From contig NZ_LSRP01000087.1 of NCBI RefSeq assembly GCF_001885585.1, positions 1-56,683 on the forward strand: a DNA stretch of 56,683 nucleotides, written 5' to 3'. Source of the stretch: Pararhizobium antarcticum. GTDB taxonomy: Bacteria > Pseudomonadota > Alphaproteobacteria > Rhizobiales > Rhizobiaceae. The first letter of the stretch is position 1; each line of letters starts with the position of its first letter. Below, piece by piece: positions 27,116 through 36,966 of this stretch. The notes below the pieces were generated by a model that worked only from the letters and a program-made list of their open reading frames with translations, searched no databases and was not told the origin of the DNA. The translations under genes and the position numbers were made by a program.

Positions 27116-28092
27116 TGGGGCTCGAACGGATCGCAAGCAAAGCATTTCTGGTCATCGGCCGGGTCGGCATGGACCTGACACCCTCCCCGGCCGGCACCCG
27201 CACGCGGGATGCCTCGTCGATGATGGTGGCTATGGGAGGATCCTCGGCCAATATCGCTGCCGGGCTCTGCAAGCTGGGCTGCAAGGCCGCTTTGCTGACC
27301 ACCGTTTCAGACGATGCCGTTGGTTGGTATTGCCTTGGCCAGCTCGACCATTACGGCATCGATCGGCGCCATGTGACGGCGATCAGGAGTGAGGCGCGGA
27401 CCTCGCTTGCCGTCTATGAAACGCGGATGGACGAGCACCAGTCGGTGATTTATCGCAACAATGCCGCCGATTTCCAGATGACTGTCGCCGATGTCGAGGC
27501 CGTGGACTACACAGCCTACGGCGGACTGATCACCACCGGCACCGTGTTATCAGCCGAACCGTCGCGTTCTTCAGCGTTCCGCGCATTCGAATTGGCAAGA
27601 ACCGCCGGCCTTCCCATCATTCTTGACGTTGATTACCGCCCCTATAGCTGGCCGTCCGCAACAGTGGCGCAGGACGTGCTGTCGCGGGCGGCGGACCTAT
27701 CGGATGTGATCGTCGGCAATGACGAGGAATTCGGCTTCATGGCCGGCGACATCACGAAAGGCTTGGAGAAGGCCCGCGCACTGGCCGCCTCGGCAGCTTC
27801 CATCGTGGTCTATAAACGCGGCCCGGACGGCGCGATCACCTTCGCAGGAAGGGAAGAAATCCGAACTGGCATCTTCCCCGTGACCGCCTTGAAGCCGACG
27901 GGCGCCGGCGACAGCTTTCTGGCCGGGTTCCTGGCATCACTCGGTGAAGGTCGGCCGCTGCGCGAGGCTGTAATGCGCGGATCGGCATGCGCCTCGATCG
28001 TGGTCGCAAAGCCCGGATGCGCGCCCGCCATGCCCTTCGTTGCCGAGCTGGACGCCTTCCTCGCATCACATCCTGGCGCCACATCCGCCTGA
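27115..28092 (+). CDS. iolC: 5-dehydro-2-deoxygluconokinase
   Basis: The 325-residue PfkB-type kinase phosphorylates 2-deoxy-5-keto-gluconate in the inositol pathway. Signature 1 appears as GGSSANIAAGLCKLGCKAAL and signature 2 as KPTGAGDSFLAGFLASLGEG, with D266 as catalytic base. The N-terminus FLVIGRVGMDLTPSPAGTRT is typical of IolC. The ATG at 27115 overlaps the iolD stop by one base, so the upstream extension to 26992 is excluded. It is the second gene of the plus-strand operon. Confidence 0.95.
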   Translation: MGLERIASKAFLVIGRVGMDLTPSPAGTRTRDASSMMVAMGGSSANIAAGLCKLGCKAALLTTVSDDAVGWYCLGQLDHYGIDRRHVTAIRSEARTSLAVYETRMDEHQSVIYRNNAADFQMTVADVEAVDYTAYGGLITTGTVLSAEPSRSSAFRAFELARTAGLPIILDVDYRPYSWPSATVAQDVLSRAADLSDVIVGNDEEFGFMAGDITKGLEKARALAASAASIVVYKRGPDGAITFAGREEIRTGIFPVTALKPTGAGDSFLAGFLASLGEGRPLREAVMRGSACASIVVAKPGCAPAMPFVAELDAFLASHPGATSA

Positions 28093-28104
28093 AAGGACCA
28101 ATCC

Positions 28105-28947
28105 ATGCATATCGCGCCCTATGACAATACCAACAAGCCGATCGTCGATATCGACAATGGTCTGGTTCCGCTCAATTATTTCAACATCGTCAAGCTGAAG
28201 AGGGGCGAGGCATTCGAATATCAGGTGCCTGGCTACGAGACCTGTATCGTGCCGGCGACGGGCAAGGTGGACGTGACGGTCGAGGGCGTATGCTTTGCGG
28301 ATCTGGGAGGTCGCGGCGTCGATGTATGGGATGGCGAGCCCCAGGGCGTCTATGTGCCTGTTGGTGCGAAGGTGACGATGGTCTGCACATCCGAGGCCAC
28401 GGAGACCTTTATCGCAGGCGCGCGCTACGACAAGGTTCTGGACCCCTTCGATATCCGCAGCGCCGATATCGACATGATCCAGTATGGCAGCGACGAGACC
28501 AAGACCCACCGCAAGATCAAGCATATCCTCGGCACGAAATATCACGACAGGGTGGGGCGTCTGCTGGTCAGCGAATTGTTCACCGTTGGCCAGGGGGGCT
28601 GGTCGGGTTTTCCCAGCCACAAGCACGACACCGACCGCCTGCCCCAGGAGACCCGGCACGACGAAACCTACAACTTCCGCTTCCGGCCCAATCACGGCTC
28701 TGGCGTCCAGATGTTGCAGCGCGACGATGGCAGTCCGGGCGATGCCTATCACATCGTCGATGGATCGACGGTTTGCATCGACAGGGGATACCATCCCTGC
28801 GCGGTGCTGCCGGGCTACGAGATGTATTATTTTACCATTCTGGGCGGCCTCAGCCAGAGATCGCTGGTGCAGTATTTCCAACCGTCCCATGCGGCCCAGC
28901 TGGAAACGATCCCCGGCATCAAGGACATGATTGCGAAGTTCAAATGA
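28105..28947 (+). CDS. iolB: 5-deoxy-glucuronate isomerase
   Basis: The 280-residue double-cupin protein isomerises 5-deoxy-glucuronate to 2-deoxy-5-keto-gluconate. The IolB hallmark SGFPSHKHDTDRLPQETRHD is at about residues 169-188, followed by ETYNFRF with metal ligands, and DGSTVCIDRGYHPCAVLPGY lies in the last third. It starts 12 bases after iolC and its stop overlaps the aldolase start (ATGA). Confidence 0.95.
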   Translation: MHIAPYDNTNKPIVDIDNGLVPLNYFNIVKLKRGEAFEYQVPGYETCIVPATGKVDVTVEGVCFADLGGRGVDVWDGEPQGVYVPVGAKVTMVCTSEATETFIAGARYDKVLDPFDIRSADIDMIQYGSDETKTHRKIKHILGTKYHDRVGRLLVSELFTVGQGGWSGFPSHKHDTDRLPQETRHDETYNFRFRPNHGSGVQMLQRDDGSPGDAYHIVDGSTVCIDRGYHPCAVLPGYEMYYFTILGGLSQRSLVQYFQPSHAAQLETIPGIKDMIAKFK

Positions 28948-29774
28948 CACTTGCGACGCTTTCCGAGGTGCTGCAGCCGGCGCTGCGCGACGGCTATGCC
29001 GTTGCCGGGCTCGTGACTTTGGGCTGGGAGGACATGCGTGCCTATGTGGCTGCAGCTGAAGCCGAAGGCGTGCCGGTGATCCTGCAGGCGGGGCCATCGT
29101 GCCGCGTCCACACGCCCATTGCGATTTTGGGCAAGATGTTCCGCCATCTCGCTGAGAACGCCACTGTTCCGGTCGTGGCGCATCTGGATCACGGCTACAC
29201 CTATGACGAATGCAGAGAAGCGCTGGACGCCGGTTTCACCTCGCTGATGTTTGACGGGTCACGCAAGCCGCTGCGCCAGAACATCGACGAGACGGCGGCG
29301 ATTGTCGAAATGGCCCATGCGGCCGGGATGTCGTGCGAGGGTGAAATCGGCTTTGTCGGTTATGCCGGCGGCGAAGGTTCCGCCGGAACAGATCCCGGGG
29401 AGGCCGCCCAATTTGCCCGGGAAACGGGTGTGGATGCTATGGCAATCTCGGTCGGCAATCTGCATCTGCAACAGTCCACCGGCGGCGGACTGGACGAGGA
29501 GCGCATAAGGGCGATCGAGGCGGGGACGCCTGTGCCGCTGGTCGTTCATGGCGGCTCCGGCGTGTCTCTGGCACAGCGCCGGACGCTCGCCCTGCAATCG
29601 AATATCTGCAAGTTCAACATCGGCACCGAATTGCGCATGGTCTTTGGCGAGGCTTTGCGGTCAGCCGTCAACCGCGATCCCGCGCGGTTCGACAGGGTTG
29701 CGATTCTGAAGGAAACGCACGACCCGGTCGTTGAGGCGACACGGCGTATACTGAAAGTGTTCAAGCGAGACTAG
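28944..29774 (+). CDS. iolJ: Class II aldolase, probable 6-phospho-5-dehydro-2-deoxy-gluconate aldolase
   Basis: The 276-residue protein is a zinc-dependent class II aldolase of the fructose-bisphosphate/tagatose type. VPVVAHLDHGYTYDECREAL carries the first Zn ligand and the catalytic Asp, GEIGFVGYAGG follows, VHGGSGV carries a second His, and CKFNIGTELRM forms the phosphate site. As the last gene of iolD-iolC-iolB it is expected to split the phosphorylated deoxy-keto-gluconate into dihydroxyacetone phosphate and malonate semialdehyde, the IolJ reaction. This assignment rests on context, because the fold alone would also fit FbaA. The ATG overlaps the iolB stop. Confidence 0.87.
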   Translation: MTLATLSEVLQPALRDGYAVAGLVTLGWEDMRAYVAAAEAEGVPVILQAGPSCRVHTPIAILGKMFRHLAENATVPVVAHLDHGYTYDECREALDAGFTSLMFDGSRKPLRQNIDETAAIVEMAHAAGMSCEGEIGFVGYAGGEGSAGTDPGEAAQFARETGVDAMAISVGNLHLQQSTGGGLDEERIRAIEAGTPVPLVVHGGSGVSLAQRRTLALQSNICKFNIGTELRMVFGEALRSAVNRDPARFDRVAILKETHDPVVEATRRILKVFKRD

Positions 29775-29899
29775 GATCCACAATCCGGATTTACGAGGAG
29801 GTGGATGCGGGCGGGGCATGCTGGTTGCCTGCCGTTGCAAATTTTCGGTATCGGCATCGGTTTTGCAATCTAACGCGTGCCCGATACAGGCTGCGCCTG

Positions 29900-30796
29900 T
29901 CAGGCGATCTTGAAGGGCCCGTGTTCGGTTGCCTCCAGCAGGGGCTGGATAAGCGGGTTCGGGAAGCGGCGTTTGACGGTAACGGCGAAGAAGGATTCGA
30001 CCATGCCGGGCAACGCATCGAATTCCATGAGACTGCCGGTTTCCAACTCGCCCTTGACGACGATCGGGGGAAGAACGGCCAGGCCTGCCCCTTCGCGCGC
30101 CAGAAGACGCATCATCGCCATGTCATCGACTTCGGCTGCGATCTGCGGGGTTATTGCGAGCCGCGCGACAAGGGCATCGAACTGCGAGCGAACAGCGCTT
30201 TCGAGCGTTGGCAGGACAACCGGATGTTCCGCCAGGAGATCCGCGAGACTGGCTCCCGGCCTCCCGTAGGATGGCTTTCCGACAAGACTCACACGCTGCT
30301 GGTAGACATGCTGGGCGATGAAGGGCGTGATGGAATCGGCCATCGGCGGCTGGTTTAAAAGAACGATATCCAGGTTCAGCGCCTCAAGAGCGCCGAGGAG
30401 TTCGCTGGTGCTGCCTGAGCGCAGGATCATGTCCACATCAGACCGACCGAGGATCGGACGCAGGAACTCCATCTGGAAGTTGCGCGACAGGGTGGCCAAG
30501 GCTCCGATGCGGATTGCCCGACGGGTCCGGCCGGTTTCCTTGAGGGTTTCGATCAGTTCCTCCCCGGCCGAAAAGATCGTGTCCGCATGGTCGAGCGCGA
30601 TGCGGCCGGCCTCCGTCAGGACGAGTTGCCGCCCCCGCCGCTCGAACAGCGGATGACCCAGGCGCTCCTCCAGCCGCTTGATCTGGATCGACAGAGCCGA
30701 TTGCGAGAGGTTCAGCCTTTCGGCCGTACGGGTGAGGTTGCCATCATGGGCGACGGCACGGAAGTAGCGGAGGTGGTGATAGTTCAGGTCAGGCAT
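29900..30796 (-). CDS. LysR-family regulator (NhaR-like) of the dabBA genes
   Basis: The 298-residue LysR-type regulator has an N-terminal winged helix (LNYHHLRYFRAVAHDGNLTR, then LSQSALSIQIKRLEERLGHP) and a C-terminal co-inducer domain. The N-terminal wording is closer to NhaR-type regulators than to CbbR. It is divergent from dabB and its start codon lies directly beside a perfect 8-3-8 palindrome, so there is no Shine-Dalgarno sequence and autoregulation is likely. NhaR-type proteins respond to sodium or pH elsewhere, which would make sense for a transporter coupled to cation or proton flow, but the effector here is unknown. Confidence 0.88.
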   Translation of the reverse strand: MPDLNYHHLRYFRAVAHDGNLTRTAERLNLSQSALSIQIKRLEERLGHPLFERRGRQLVLTEAGRIALDHADTIFSAGEELIETLKETGRTRRAIRIGALATLSRNFQMEFLRPILGRSDVDMILRSGSTSELLGALEALNLDIVLLNQPPMADSITPFIAQHVYQQRVSLVGKPSYGRPGASLADLLAEHPVVLPTLESAVRSQFDALVARLAITPQIAAEVDDMAMMRLLAREGAGLAVLPPIVVKGELETGSLMEFDALPGMVESFFAVTVKRRFPNPLIQPLLEATEHGPFKIA

Positions 30797-30815
30797 CGTT
30801 CTATTTTATAGAACG
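30797..30815. promoter_or_regulatory. LysR operator candidate at the dab divergent promoter
   Basis: CGTTCTAT-TTT-ATAGAACG, a perfect 8-3-8 palindrome that includes the T-N11-A spacing of LysR-family sites (30800-30812). It ends one base before the lysR start codon and about 100 bases upstream of the chosen dabB start. Confidence 0.75.
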
Positions 30816-30917
30816 AAATGACAAAAACAATGAATTTTTATCGTGCACATACGGCTGGTAACAGATCCGGCAATTGCTGTTTCCCTCCCGTGCGGCAGCC
30901 AATTCCTGGAGATATCC

Positions 30918-32501
30918 GTGATCCACGCCCTGCCCCTCCTTGCGCCGCTGCTTTTGCTCGGTGCCTCGATCTTCGCCTTCCGCGCGCCGGGCCTTCGTCC
31001 ACGCAGCGCAATCCGCGTGGCGGAAATTGCAGCGCTCTGCACCGTCGTCATCGCGCTCGCCTGCGGTGTCGTCTTGACCACCTGGGGTCCCGGCAGCAGC
31101 CCGACGATCGGCATTTCCTATGGCACGCTCGCCTCGCGGCTCGACCACGTCAGCCTGATGATGCTTGCTCTCGTCTCCTTCATCGGCTGGATCGTCCTGC
31201 GCTATTCGGGCACGTTCCTCGATGGAGAGGCGAGACAGGGGCCGTTTATCGGCTGGATGACTGCAACACTTGCCGCAGTCCTCGTGCTCGTGCAGTCGGG
31301 CACGCTGCTGCAGCTTGTGCTCGCCTGGGTCGCCACCAGCCTCCTCCTCCACCGGCTTCTTCTGTTCTATCCCGAACGCATCGCTGCCCGGCGGGCGGCG
31401 CGCAAGAAATTCATCGTGTCGCGAACCGGGGATATCGCCCTCATCGGCGCTGCAGTGCTGCTCGGGTTTTCCTTTGGAACCGGCGATATCACAACGATCC
31501 TGGCGCTCGCCCGCCAGGAGGAGGCCGCACCGCTGACGATCGCTGCCGCAGGTCTTCTGGCGATCGCCGCCCTCCTGAAGTCGGCTCAGTTTCCAACCCA
31601 TGGCTGGCTGACGGAGGTGATGGAAACGCCGACCCCTGTTTCCGCCCTCCTGCATGCGGGTGTGGTCAACGCCGGCGGTTTCTTGCTGATCCGCTTCGCC
31701 GACGTGATGATGCAGGCACCGGTGGTGCTGGCCGTACTCGTCATGATTGGAGGCTTCACGGCCCTCTTCGGAAGCATGGTCATGCTCACGCAGTCGGCTG
31801 TGAAGACCTCGCTCGCCTGGTCGACAGTCGCGCAGATGGGCTTCATGATCCTGCAATGCGGCTTTGCGCTCTTCCCGTTGGCGCTGCTCCACATCGTTGC
31901 CCATTCGCTCTACAAGGCGCATTCCTTCCTCGCGTCAGGCTCCGCCATCGAGACCGTGGCATCGACCCGCAGACCAGGCCCCATCGCGATCCCGAATGCG
32001 CGGGCGGTCGGCCGCGCCTTCCTGCTCGCCCTTGCCATCTACGCGATGATTGGCGTGCTCTTCGGCTTTGCAGACAAGCCGCCGCAGGCGCTGGGCCTCG
32101 GTGCCATCCTGATTTTCGGCGTCGCCTATCTGATCGCACAGGGTCTGGCAGATACCGCACCCTGGGCCCTGACCTGGCGGACCGCGCTCTACTCGATTTC
32201 GGCCGCCACAGCCTATTTCGGCCTGCAGCTTGGGGCCGACACGCTGATGCTCGGAACGCTGCCCGCAACGCCGCAACCCGGTCCGCTCGAGTGGACGCTG
32301 CTGGTCCTCGCTGTCGCCACCTTCGGCGCCGTCGCCGTCGCCCAGGCACTGTTCCCGCTCTGGGCCTATCATCCTGCAGCAGCAGGTCTGCGGGTCCATC
32401 TGGCCAACGGCCTCTATGTCAATGCTCTCTTCGATCGCCTGCTCCGGTGCTGGGCTCTGCCCCCTTCCGAAGCCGCAATCCCCGCTTCCGCAAAGGACTG
32501 A
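30918..32501 (+). CDS. dabB: DabB, NuoL-like membrane subunit of an inorganic-carbon transporter
   Basis: The 527-residue protein is of the proton-conducting complex I/Mrp antiporter family, with about 13-15 helices. Diagnostic segments are [39 protein letters not shown] and [19 protein letters not shown], which contain the ionisable Lys and His residues of the channel. Paired with a DUF2309 protein it forms the DAB complex, which accumulates bicarbonate using cation or proton flow. I place the start at the GTG at 30918, with GGAGA six bases upstream; an upstream GTG at 30843 would add 25 residues without a ribosome-binding site. dabA follows after four bases. Confidence 0.9.
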   Translation: MIHALPLLAPLLLLGASIFAFRAPGLRPRSAIRVAEIAALCTVVIALACGVVLTTWGPGSSPTIGISYGTLASRLDHVSLMMLALVSFIGWIVLRYSGTFLDGEARQGPFIGWMTATLAAVLVLVQSGTLLQLVLAWVATSLLLHRLLLFYPERIAARRAARKKFIVSRTGDIALIGAAVLLGFSFGTGDITTILALARQEEAAPLTIAAAGLLAIAALLKSAQFPTHGWLTEVMETPTPVSALLHAGVVNAGGFLLIRFADVMMQAPVVLAVLVMIGGFTALFGSMVMLTQSAVKTSLAWSTVAQMGFMILQCGFALFPLALLHIVAHSLYKAHSFLASGSAIETVASTRRPGPIAIPNARAVGRAFLLALAIYAMIGVLFGFADKPPQALGLGAILIFGVAYLIAQGLADTAPWALTWRTALYSISAATAYFGLQLGADTLMLGTLPATPQPGPLEWTLLVLAVATFGAVAVAQALFPLWAYHPAAAGLRVHLANGLYVNALFDRLLRCWALPPSEAAIPASAKD

Positions 32502-32505
32502 CCCG

Positions 32506-34914
32506 ATGATCGCGATAAACACAGTCGATGCCCGTAACGACACACCACTGAGGCGGGCGGCAGACCAGGCGGTCCGTGCGATCCCTCCGGCCTGGCCGCT
32601 GACGGCGACCGTGGCCGTCAATCCCTTCCTTGGGCAGATCGACACGACCCTGGACCAGACAGCGGCGCGACTTGCAAGGATCGGCGGTGTGCGGCTGGCG
32701 CTGCCCCGCAAGCATTATGCCGACAAGATCGCGAACGGCGAGATCATCGACGCGGATCTCTTGGCTGCACTTCCACCAAGGCCGCCGTTTGACCACATCG
32801 ATCTGTCCGCTCTCAAGGCGTCCCTCACGCAAGAGGCCCGCCCCATTCTTGCCTTGCCGACCATCGCCGATCTTGCGGCGCGTACCGCCGGCAAAGACTG
32901 GCCGGGGCTTGTTGCGGAGCGGATCGGTGCCTTCGCCTCGGGTTTCTTCGATGAGGGACAGGCCCTCTGGGCAGCATCGCGGCGCAACGGCATCTATGCC
33001 GCCTGGCGGGCCTTTGCAATCCATGACCTGACGCCGGAAATTCTAGGCCTCAAGGGCTTCAGCATTCATGTCGCCGATACGCCGGAGACGCCGCATGCAG
33101 CGATCGAACGCGCGGCCGTCTCGCTGGACCTCGGTGCGGAGCCCGGCACCTATTTCCACCAGCTTTTGCTGACGCTGGGCGGTTGGGCGCAATTTGCCCG
33201 GCATGTCCAGTTCAAGGCCGAACGGGACGGAGGAGGCGACACCACCGCTCTCGAGCTGCTGGCGATCCGGCTGGTCTTCGAGGAGGTGCTGTACATCCGT
33301 CACAAATCCGCGATCGAAGATGAATGGCAGGCCGTGCGGCAGACCCATGCCGCACCCCTCATGGCCGACGAGGACACCGTCATTAACGGCGTGCTTCAGG
33401 CCGCGGCCGAGCGGGCGGCGCAGCGGACGCTTGCAGCCGCGCTCGCCATGCCATCGGCGGCCAAGGTCGCCGATCTGCGACCCATGCTTCAGGCGGCGTT
33501 CTGTATCGATGTCAGGTCGGAGCCGTTCCGGCGCGCCCTGGAGAGCACGGATAGAGGCGTCAGAACCCTCGGCTTTGCCGGCTTCTTCGGGCTCGGGATC
33601 AGCCATAAGCGTTTCGCCTCCGATGTTTCGGAACATCGAATGCCCGTCTTGCTGAAGCCCTCGGTCTACACCTGCAGCGCAGTCGAGAACGACCTCGGCA
33701 CGCAGGCTAGGTTCAGTGCGCGTGCCATCCGGGCCTGGGGACGCTTCAAGCTTGCCGCCGTATCATCCTTCGCCTTCGTTGAGGCCATGGGACCTGTCTA
33801 TGCGGGCAAACTTCTGCGCGATGGCCTCGGTTTCGGCAAGTCAAACAAGCCCGACACGGCGGCACCGCGCTTCGATGCGAGCCTCGACCTAGACACGCGG
33901 ACGGCGATTGCCGAAACGGTGCTCAGGGCCATGTCGCTCACCAAAGGCTTCGCCCGCTTCGTGCTGCTTGCCGGTCATGGTGCTGGTGTCGTCAACAACC
34001 CATATGCCAGTGCGCTCCACTGTGGCGCCTGCGGTGGCTATAGCGGCGACGTCAATGCGCGCCTGCTTGCCAATCTGCTCAATGACCGCGGCGTGCGGGA
34101 GAAGCTCGCCGGGAACGACCTGCACATTCCAGCCGACACGGTCTTCCTTGGCGGCTTGCACGATACCACGACGGATGGATTTACGCTTTTCGACGATGAT
34201 CTCGATATCAAAGCCAATGCCGCGGATCTCCGGACAATCCGTGCGTGGCTGGCGAATGCCGGCCGGCTGACGCGGACCGAGCGCGCGCACCGACTGCCCC
34301 GGGCGACGGCGCAGTCGGTGGCCGGGCGGAGCCGGGACTGGTCGGAAGTCCGCCCCGAACTTGGCCTGGCCGGTTGCCACGCCTTCATCGCCGCACCCAG
34401 GTCGCGGACCTCAGGGCGCTCGCTTGAGGGAAAGGCCTTCCTGCACGACTATGTCTGGCGGCAGGACGAAGGCTTCAAGACCCTCGAGTTGATCCTGACG
34501 GCGCCTGTTGTCGTCGCAAGTTGGATCAGCCTGCAATATTTCGGCTCGGTCGTCGCACCGTCTCTTTTTGGAGCCGGCAACAAGCTCCTGCACAATGTCG
34601 TTGGCGGGATCGGCGTCGTCGAGGGCAATGGCGGCAATTTGCGCGCCGGCCTTCCATGGCAATCGGTGCATGACGGAGCGCAACTCGTTCATGAGCCACT
34701 TCGACTGACCGTGGCCATCGAAGCGCCGAAGGAGGCGATCACCGACATCCTGCTGCGCCATCCGCAGGTCAGCGCCCTGTTCGACAACGGTTGGCTCAGC
34801 CTGTTTGGCTTGAATGAGCAGGGCCAGATGGCGTGGCGCTATAGTGGCGAGCTTGGCTGGACCGATGAAGGCACCGACAATGACCGTTCCATTCCGTTGG
34901 AAATCGCGAGCTGA
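32506..34914 (+). CDS. dabA: DabA, DUF2309 carbonic-anhydrase-like subunit
   Basis: The 802-residue soluble subunit carries the beta-carbonic-anhydrase-like zinc site described for DabA: C333 and D335 in [14 protein letters not shown]491 in LLAGHGAGV and C506 in ALHCGACGG. The N-terminus has the usual [14 protein letters not shown]. It is thought to hydrate CO2 in one direction when coupled to the DabB membrane subunit. The ATG at 32506 has AAAGGAC upstream; an open extension to 32416 lies inside dabB. All four metal-site residues are present, so the enzyme looks intact. Confidence 0.93.
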   Translation: MIAINTVDARNDTPLRRAADQAVRAIPPAWPLTATVAVNPFLGQIDTTLDQTAARLARIGGVRLALPRKHYADKIANGEIIDADLLAALPPRPPFDHIDLSALKASLTQEARPILALPTIADLAARTAGKDWPGLVAERIGAFASGFFDEGQALWAASRRNGIYAAWRAFAIHDLTPEILGLKGFSIHVADTPETPHAAIERAAVSLDLGAEPGTYFHQLLLTLGGWAQFARHVQFKAERDGGGDTTALELLAIRLVFEEVLYIRHKSAIEDEWQAVRQTHAAPLMADEDTVINGVLQAAAERAAQRTLAAALAMPSAAKVADLRPMLQAAFCIDVRSEPFRRALESTDRGVRTLGFAGFFGLGISHKRFASDVSEHRMPVLLKPSVYTCSAVENDLGTQARFSARAIRAWGRFKLAAVSSFAFVEAMGPVYAGKLLRDGLGFGKSNKPDTAAPRFDASLDLDTRTAIAETVLRAMSLTKGFARFVLLAGHGAGVVNNPYASALHCGACGGYSGDVNARLLANLLNDRGVREKLAGNDLHIPADTVFLGGLHDTTTDGFTLFDDDLDIKANAADLRTIRAWLANAGRLTRTERAHRLPRATAQSVAGRSRDWSEVRPELGLAGCHAFIAAPRSRTSGRSLEGKAFLHDYVWRQDEGFKTLELILTAPVVVASWISLQYFGSVVAPSLFGAGNKLLHNVVGGIGVVEGNGGNLRAGLPWQSVHDGAQLVHEPLRLTVAIEAPKEAITDILLRHPQVSALFDNGWLSLFGLNEQGQMAWRYSGELGWTDEGTDNDRSIPLEIAS

Positions 34915-35037
34915 CAGTGACAATCGATCACCGCAAACTCGGCCATCAGGTCAGCGCCGGAGGCATTGCGCAGGTGGTAATTGGCAGCGCCCTGGAGACA
35001 TCCCAGTCTGACGGCGACATGTGGGGTGGGACGATCT

Positions 35038-35445
35038 GCAGCGGCCACGGTCGATGAACGGCTGATCCCGCACGGTGCGCCAGACGATGTGACGGACACG
35101 GTTTTCGACTTCCGTTTCAGGCCGGCAATCGGCCAGATCTACGATCACAGTTTTTGCCTGGACGCCGGCCGTGACGATCTGCATCTCGGCGCTAGGCTAT
35201 GCGAGCCGGAAACTGGCCGCATCCTGGAGGTCTGGACGACGGAACCGGCAATCCAGCTTTATACAGCAAACCATTTTTCAGATGCCATGGTCGCGCCCTT
35301 CTCGAAAGTGGTGCTCAACGGTGCCATCGCGCTCGAACCGCAGACCTATCCCAACGCTCCCAACGAGCCCACCTACCGCGGCGCGGTTCTTCGCCCCGGC
35401 GAAACCTATCGCTACCGGATGGAGTGGCGCTTCTCTGGCTTCTGA
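35038..35445 (+). pseudogene. C-terminal remnant of an aldose 1-epimerase (galactose mutarotase)
   Basis: From about VDERLIPHG the frame reads like the last ~135 residues of an aldose 1-epimerase: TVFDFRFRPAIGQIYDHSF, then VWTTEPAIQLYTANHF, IALEPQTYPNAPNEP and VLRPGETYRYRMEWRFSG. About 200 N-terminal residues are missing. The open frame continues upstream to 34981 with unrelated sequence and begins only ~65 bases after dabA. The catalytic Glu region (ALEPQ) is present but half the barrel is not, so it cannot be a working epimerase. It marks a deletion or rearrangement junction just after dabA. Confidence 0.8.
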
Positions 35446-35826
35446 CCTTCCACTTCCAATCCGGCCTGTCGACGCAGCCCTCATCCGATGAAACGTCGGC
35501 GATACCCCTTTCCCGGCGCTGCAGGAACAACTGCCGTCGCGGTGCGCTATAGCGGCCGATGAGGTCTTCTATGTCAGATACAGCTGATCGATCGCAGCAC
35601 TTCGGTCTCAGCTATTCAAAACCTGAAACTGATCCCTGCAGAGAACACACGCGGTCGCGCGCTTTTCTCGTCCTGGTTGCCACCAGCGAAAAGCATGACT
35701 TTGCCAAACTGGCCTCAGCGCATTCACCAGACCCAACACCTTCTTGCATAGCCAATTTCTTTTTTGAAAATCATTTGACTAAATCATTTGTCGCTGTCAC
35801 TCTTTTGTCATTCGGAGGTTTTCGAC
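35446..35826. other. Upstream region of the ROK operon with a direct repeat
   Basis: About 380 bases without a recognisable gene. Its 3' end is AT-rich and holds a direct repeat ATCATTTG at 35770-35777 and 35783-35790 (13-base period), with TTGACT (35775-35780) between the copies as a possible -35 element. This is the likely promoter/operator of the ROK-ABC operon. GGAGG at 35814-35818 is the ribosome-binding site of the ROK gene. Confidence 0.5.
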
Positions 35827-36966
35827 ATGGCATTGCGCGGCACCAATCAGGAAACGGGAAGGCCGTACAATCGACGGATCGTACTGGAATCGATTCGTCT
35901 GCACGGGCCAATGACGCGTGGCGACGTCGCGCAACGAGTAGGCCTTACCGTGCAGACGGTCTCCACCATTGTCCGCGAACTCGAGGAGCAGGGGCTGATC
36001 CTTTCGGTTCAAAAGCCCCCTAAAGGGCGAGGCATTCCGCCCTCGACCCTGACCATTAATCCCGACGGCGGGCTGTCCGTCGGCATTCACGTCACGCCTC
36101 TCGGCATAGAAGCGGCGCTGGTCAATCTGCGTGGCGATGTCGTCGATAACGTCCGCCGGGACGTCATGAATGCAACGCCCCAAGAGGCCTTTTCCTTCAT
36201 CCGCGACATGGTCACCCAGCTCATGGCAAGCCCTCGTTGCGGTCGCCTCCTCGGTGCCGGGCTGGCACTGCCAGGCCCGTTCGATGTGGAATCCATGAGC
36301 TTCGTCGGCTCGACCACGATGACCGGCTGGAAGAACATCGACATACGCCAGCACCTGGCCGATGCGACAGGCCTGCCTGCCTTCATCGAGAACGACATGG
36401 CGGCCGCCGCCCTGGGCGAGCAACTGTACGGCCTCGGCCAACAGGTATCGAACTACTACTACCTGTTCTTCAGCGTGGGTCTCGGTGGCGCCATGATGCA
36501 TGACGGGACCGTGATGGGCGGTGCGTGGGGCAATGCCGGCGAAATCGGCCATATTCCTGCGGTGCCCGATGGTGAGCCATGCCCATGCGGCAACCGCGGC
36601 TGCCTGGAACGCTATCTTTCGCTGGATGCTTTTGAGCGTCGCGGCTTGCCAGCGGACGAATGGGTGTCGGAGGTTGCTCCTTTCTTCCGCAATGCCATCC
36701 GCACGATCGAAAACCTCTTCGACCCCGAGACGATCGTGCTTGGCGGTCTCGCGCCACAGCCATTGCTCCATCAACTCGCGACCCTTGTCGAAGGGCTGGA
36801 CAATTCGATCTCCGCCCGCGCCCACCGTGCCCTGCCGCGTGTCGTCATGGCCAGCGACTGCCAGCATTCAGCGCTCCGAGGCGCAGCTGCGCTCGCTCTT
36901 TTCGGCGTGCTGTCGCCGCGCCACGGCCAGATGTTTGAAACATTAGAAAAGGGGAATGCCGAATGA
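35827..36966 (+). CDS. ROK-family transcriptional regulator
   Basis: The 379-residue protein has an N-terminal winged helix (NRRIVLESIRLHGPMTRGDV, then VGLTVQTVSTIVRELEEQGL) and a ROK sugar-kinase-like domain with GAGLALPGPFD, FIENDMAAAALGEQLYGLG, GNAGEIGHIPAVP and the zinc motif CPCGNRGCLERY. Such proteins (NagC/XylR type) repress sugar genes. The ATG at 35827 sits eight bases after GGAGG; an extension to 35788 lacks a site. Its stop overlaps the ATPase start (ATGA), so the regulator is co-translated with the importer it probably controls. Confidence 0.92.
   Translation: MALRGTNQETGRPYNRRIVLESIRLHGPMTRGDVAQRVGLTVQTVSTIVRELEEQGLILSVQKPPKGRGIPPSTLTINPDGGLSVGIHVTPLGIEAALVNLRGDVVDNVRRDVMNATPQEAFSFIRDMVTQLMASPRCGRLLGAGLALPGPFDVESMSFVGSTTMTGWKNIDIRQHLADATGLPAFIENDMAAAALGEQLYGLGQQVSNYYYLFFSVGLGGAMMHDGTVMGGAWGNAGEIGHIPAVPDGEPCPCGNRGCLERYLSLDAFERRGLPADEWVSEVAPFFRNAIRTIENLFDPETIVLGGLAPQPLLHQLATLVEGLDNSISARAHRALPRVVMASDCQHSALRGAAALALFGVLSPRHGQMFETLEKGNAE

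Noticed and set aside
28290..28943. N-terminal extension of the class II aldolase frame through iolB
   Set aside because: The family start (MTLATLSEVL) lies at 28944 with an ATGA overlap; the upstream part is a shadow of iolB.
29835..29874. TTGCAAA ... TTTTGCAA arms after the aldolase gene as a third LacI operator
   Set aside because: The arms are about 20 bases apart, the centre does not match the 18-bp consensus and it lies downstream of the operon; more likely chance.
30801..32509. Two long open frames (563 codons on plus, 373 codons on minus) overlapping dabB
   Set aside because: Arg/Ala/Pro-rich or polar shadow translations; dabB in the third frame carries the expected family motifs.
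34919..34990. Minus-strand YHLRNASGADL as an inverted N-terminal piece of the aldose epimerase
   Set aside because: The resemblance to the epimerase N-terminus covers fewer than a dozen residues and its continuation is antisense to dabA; not enough to claim an inversion.
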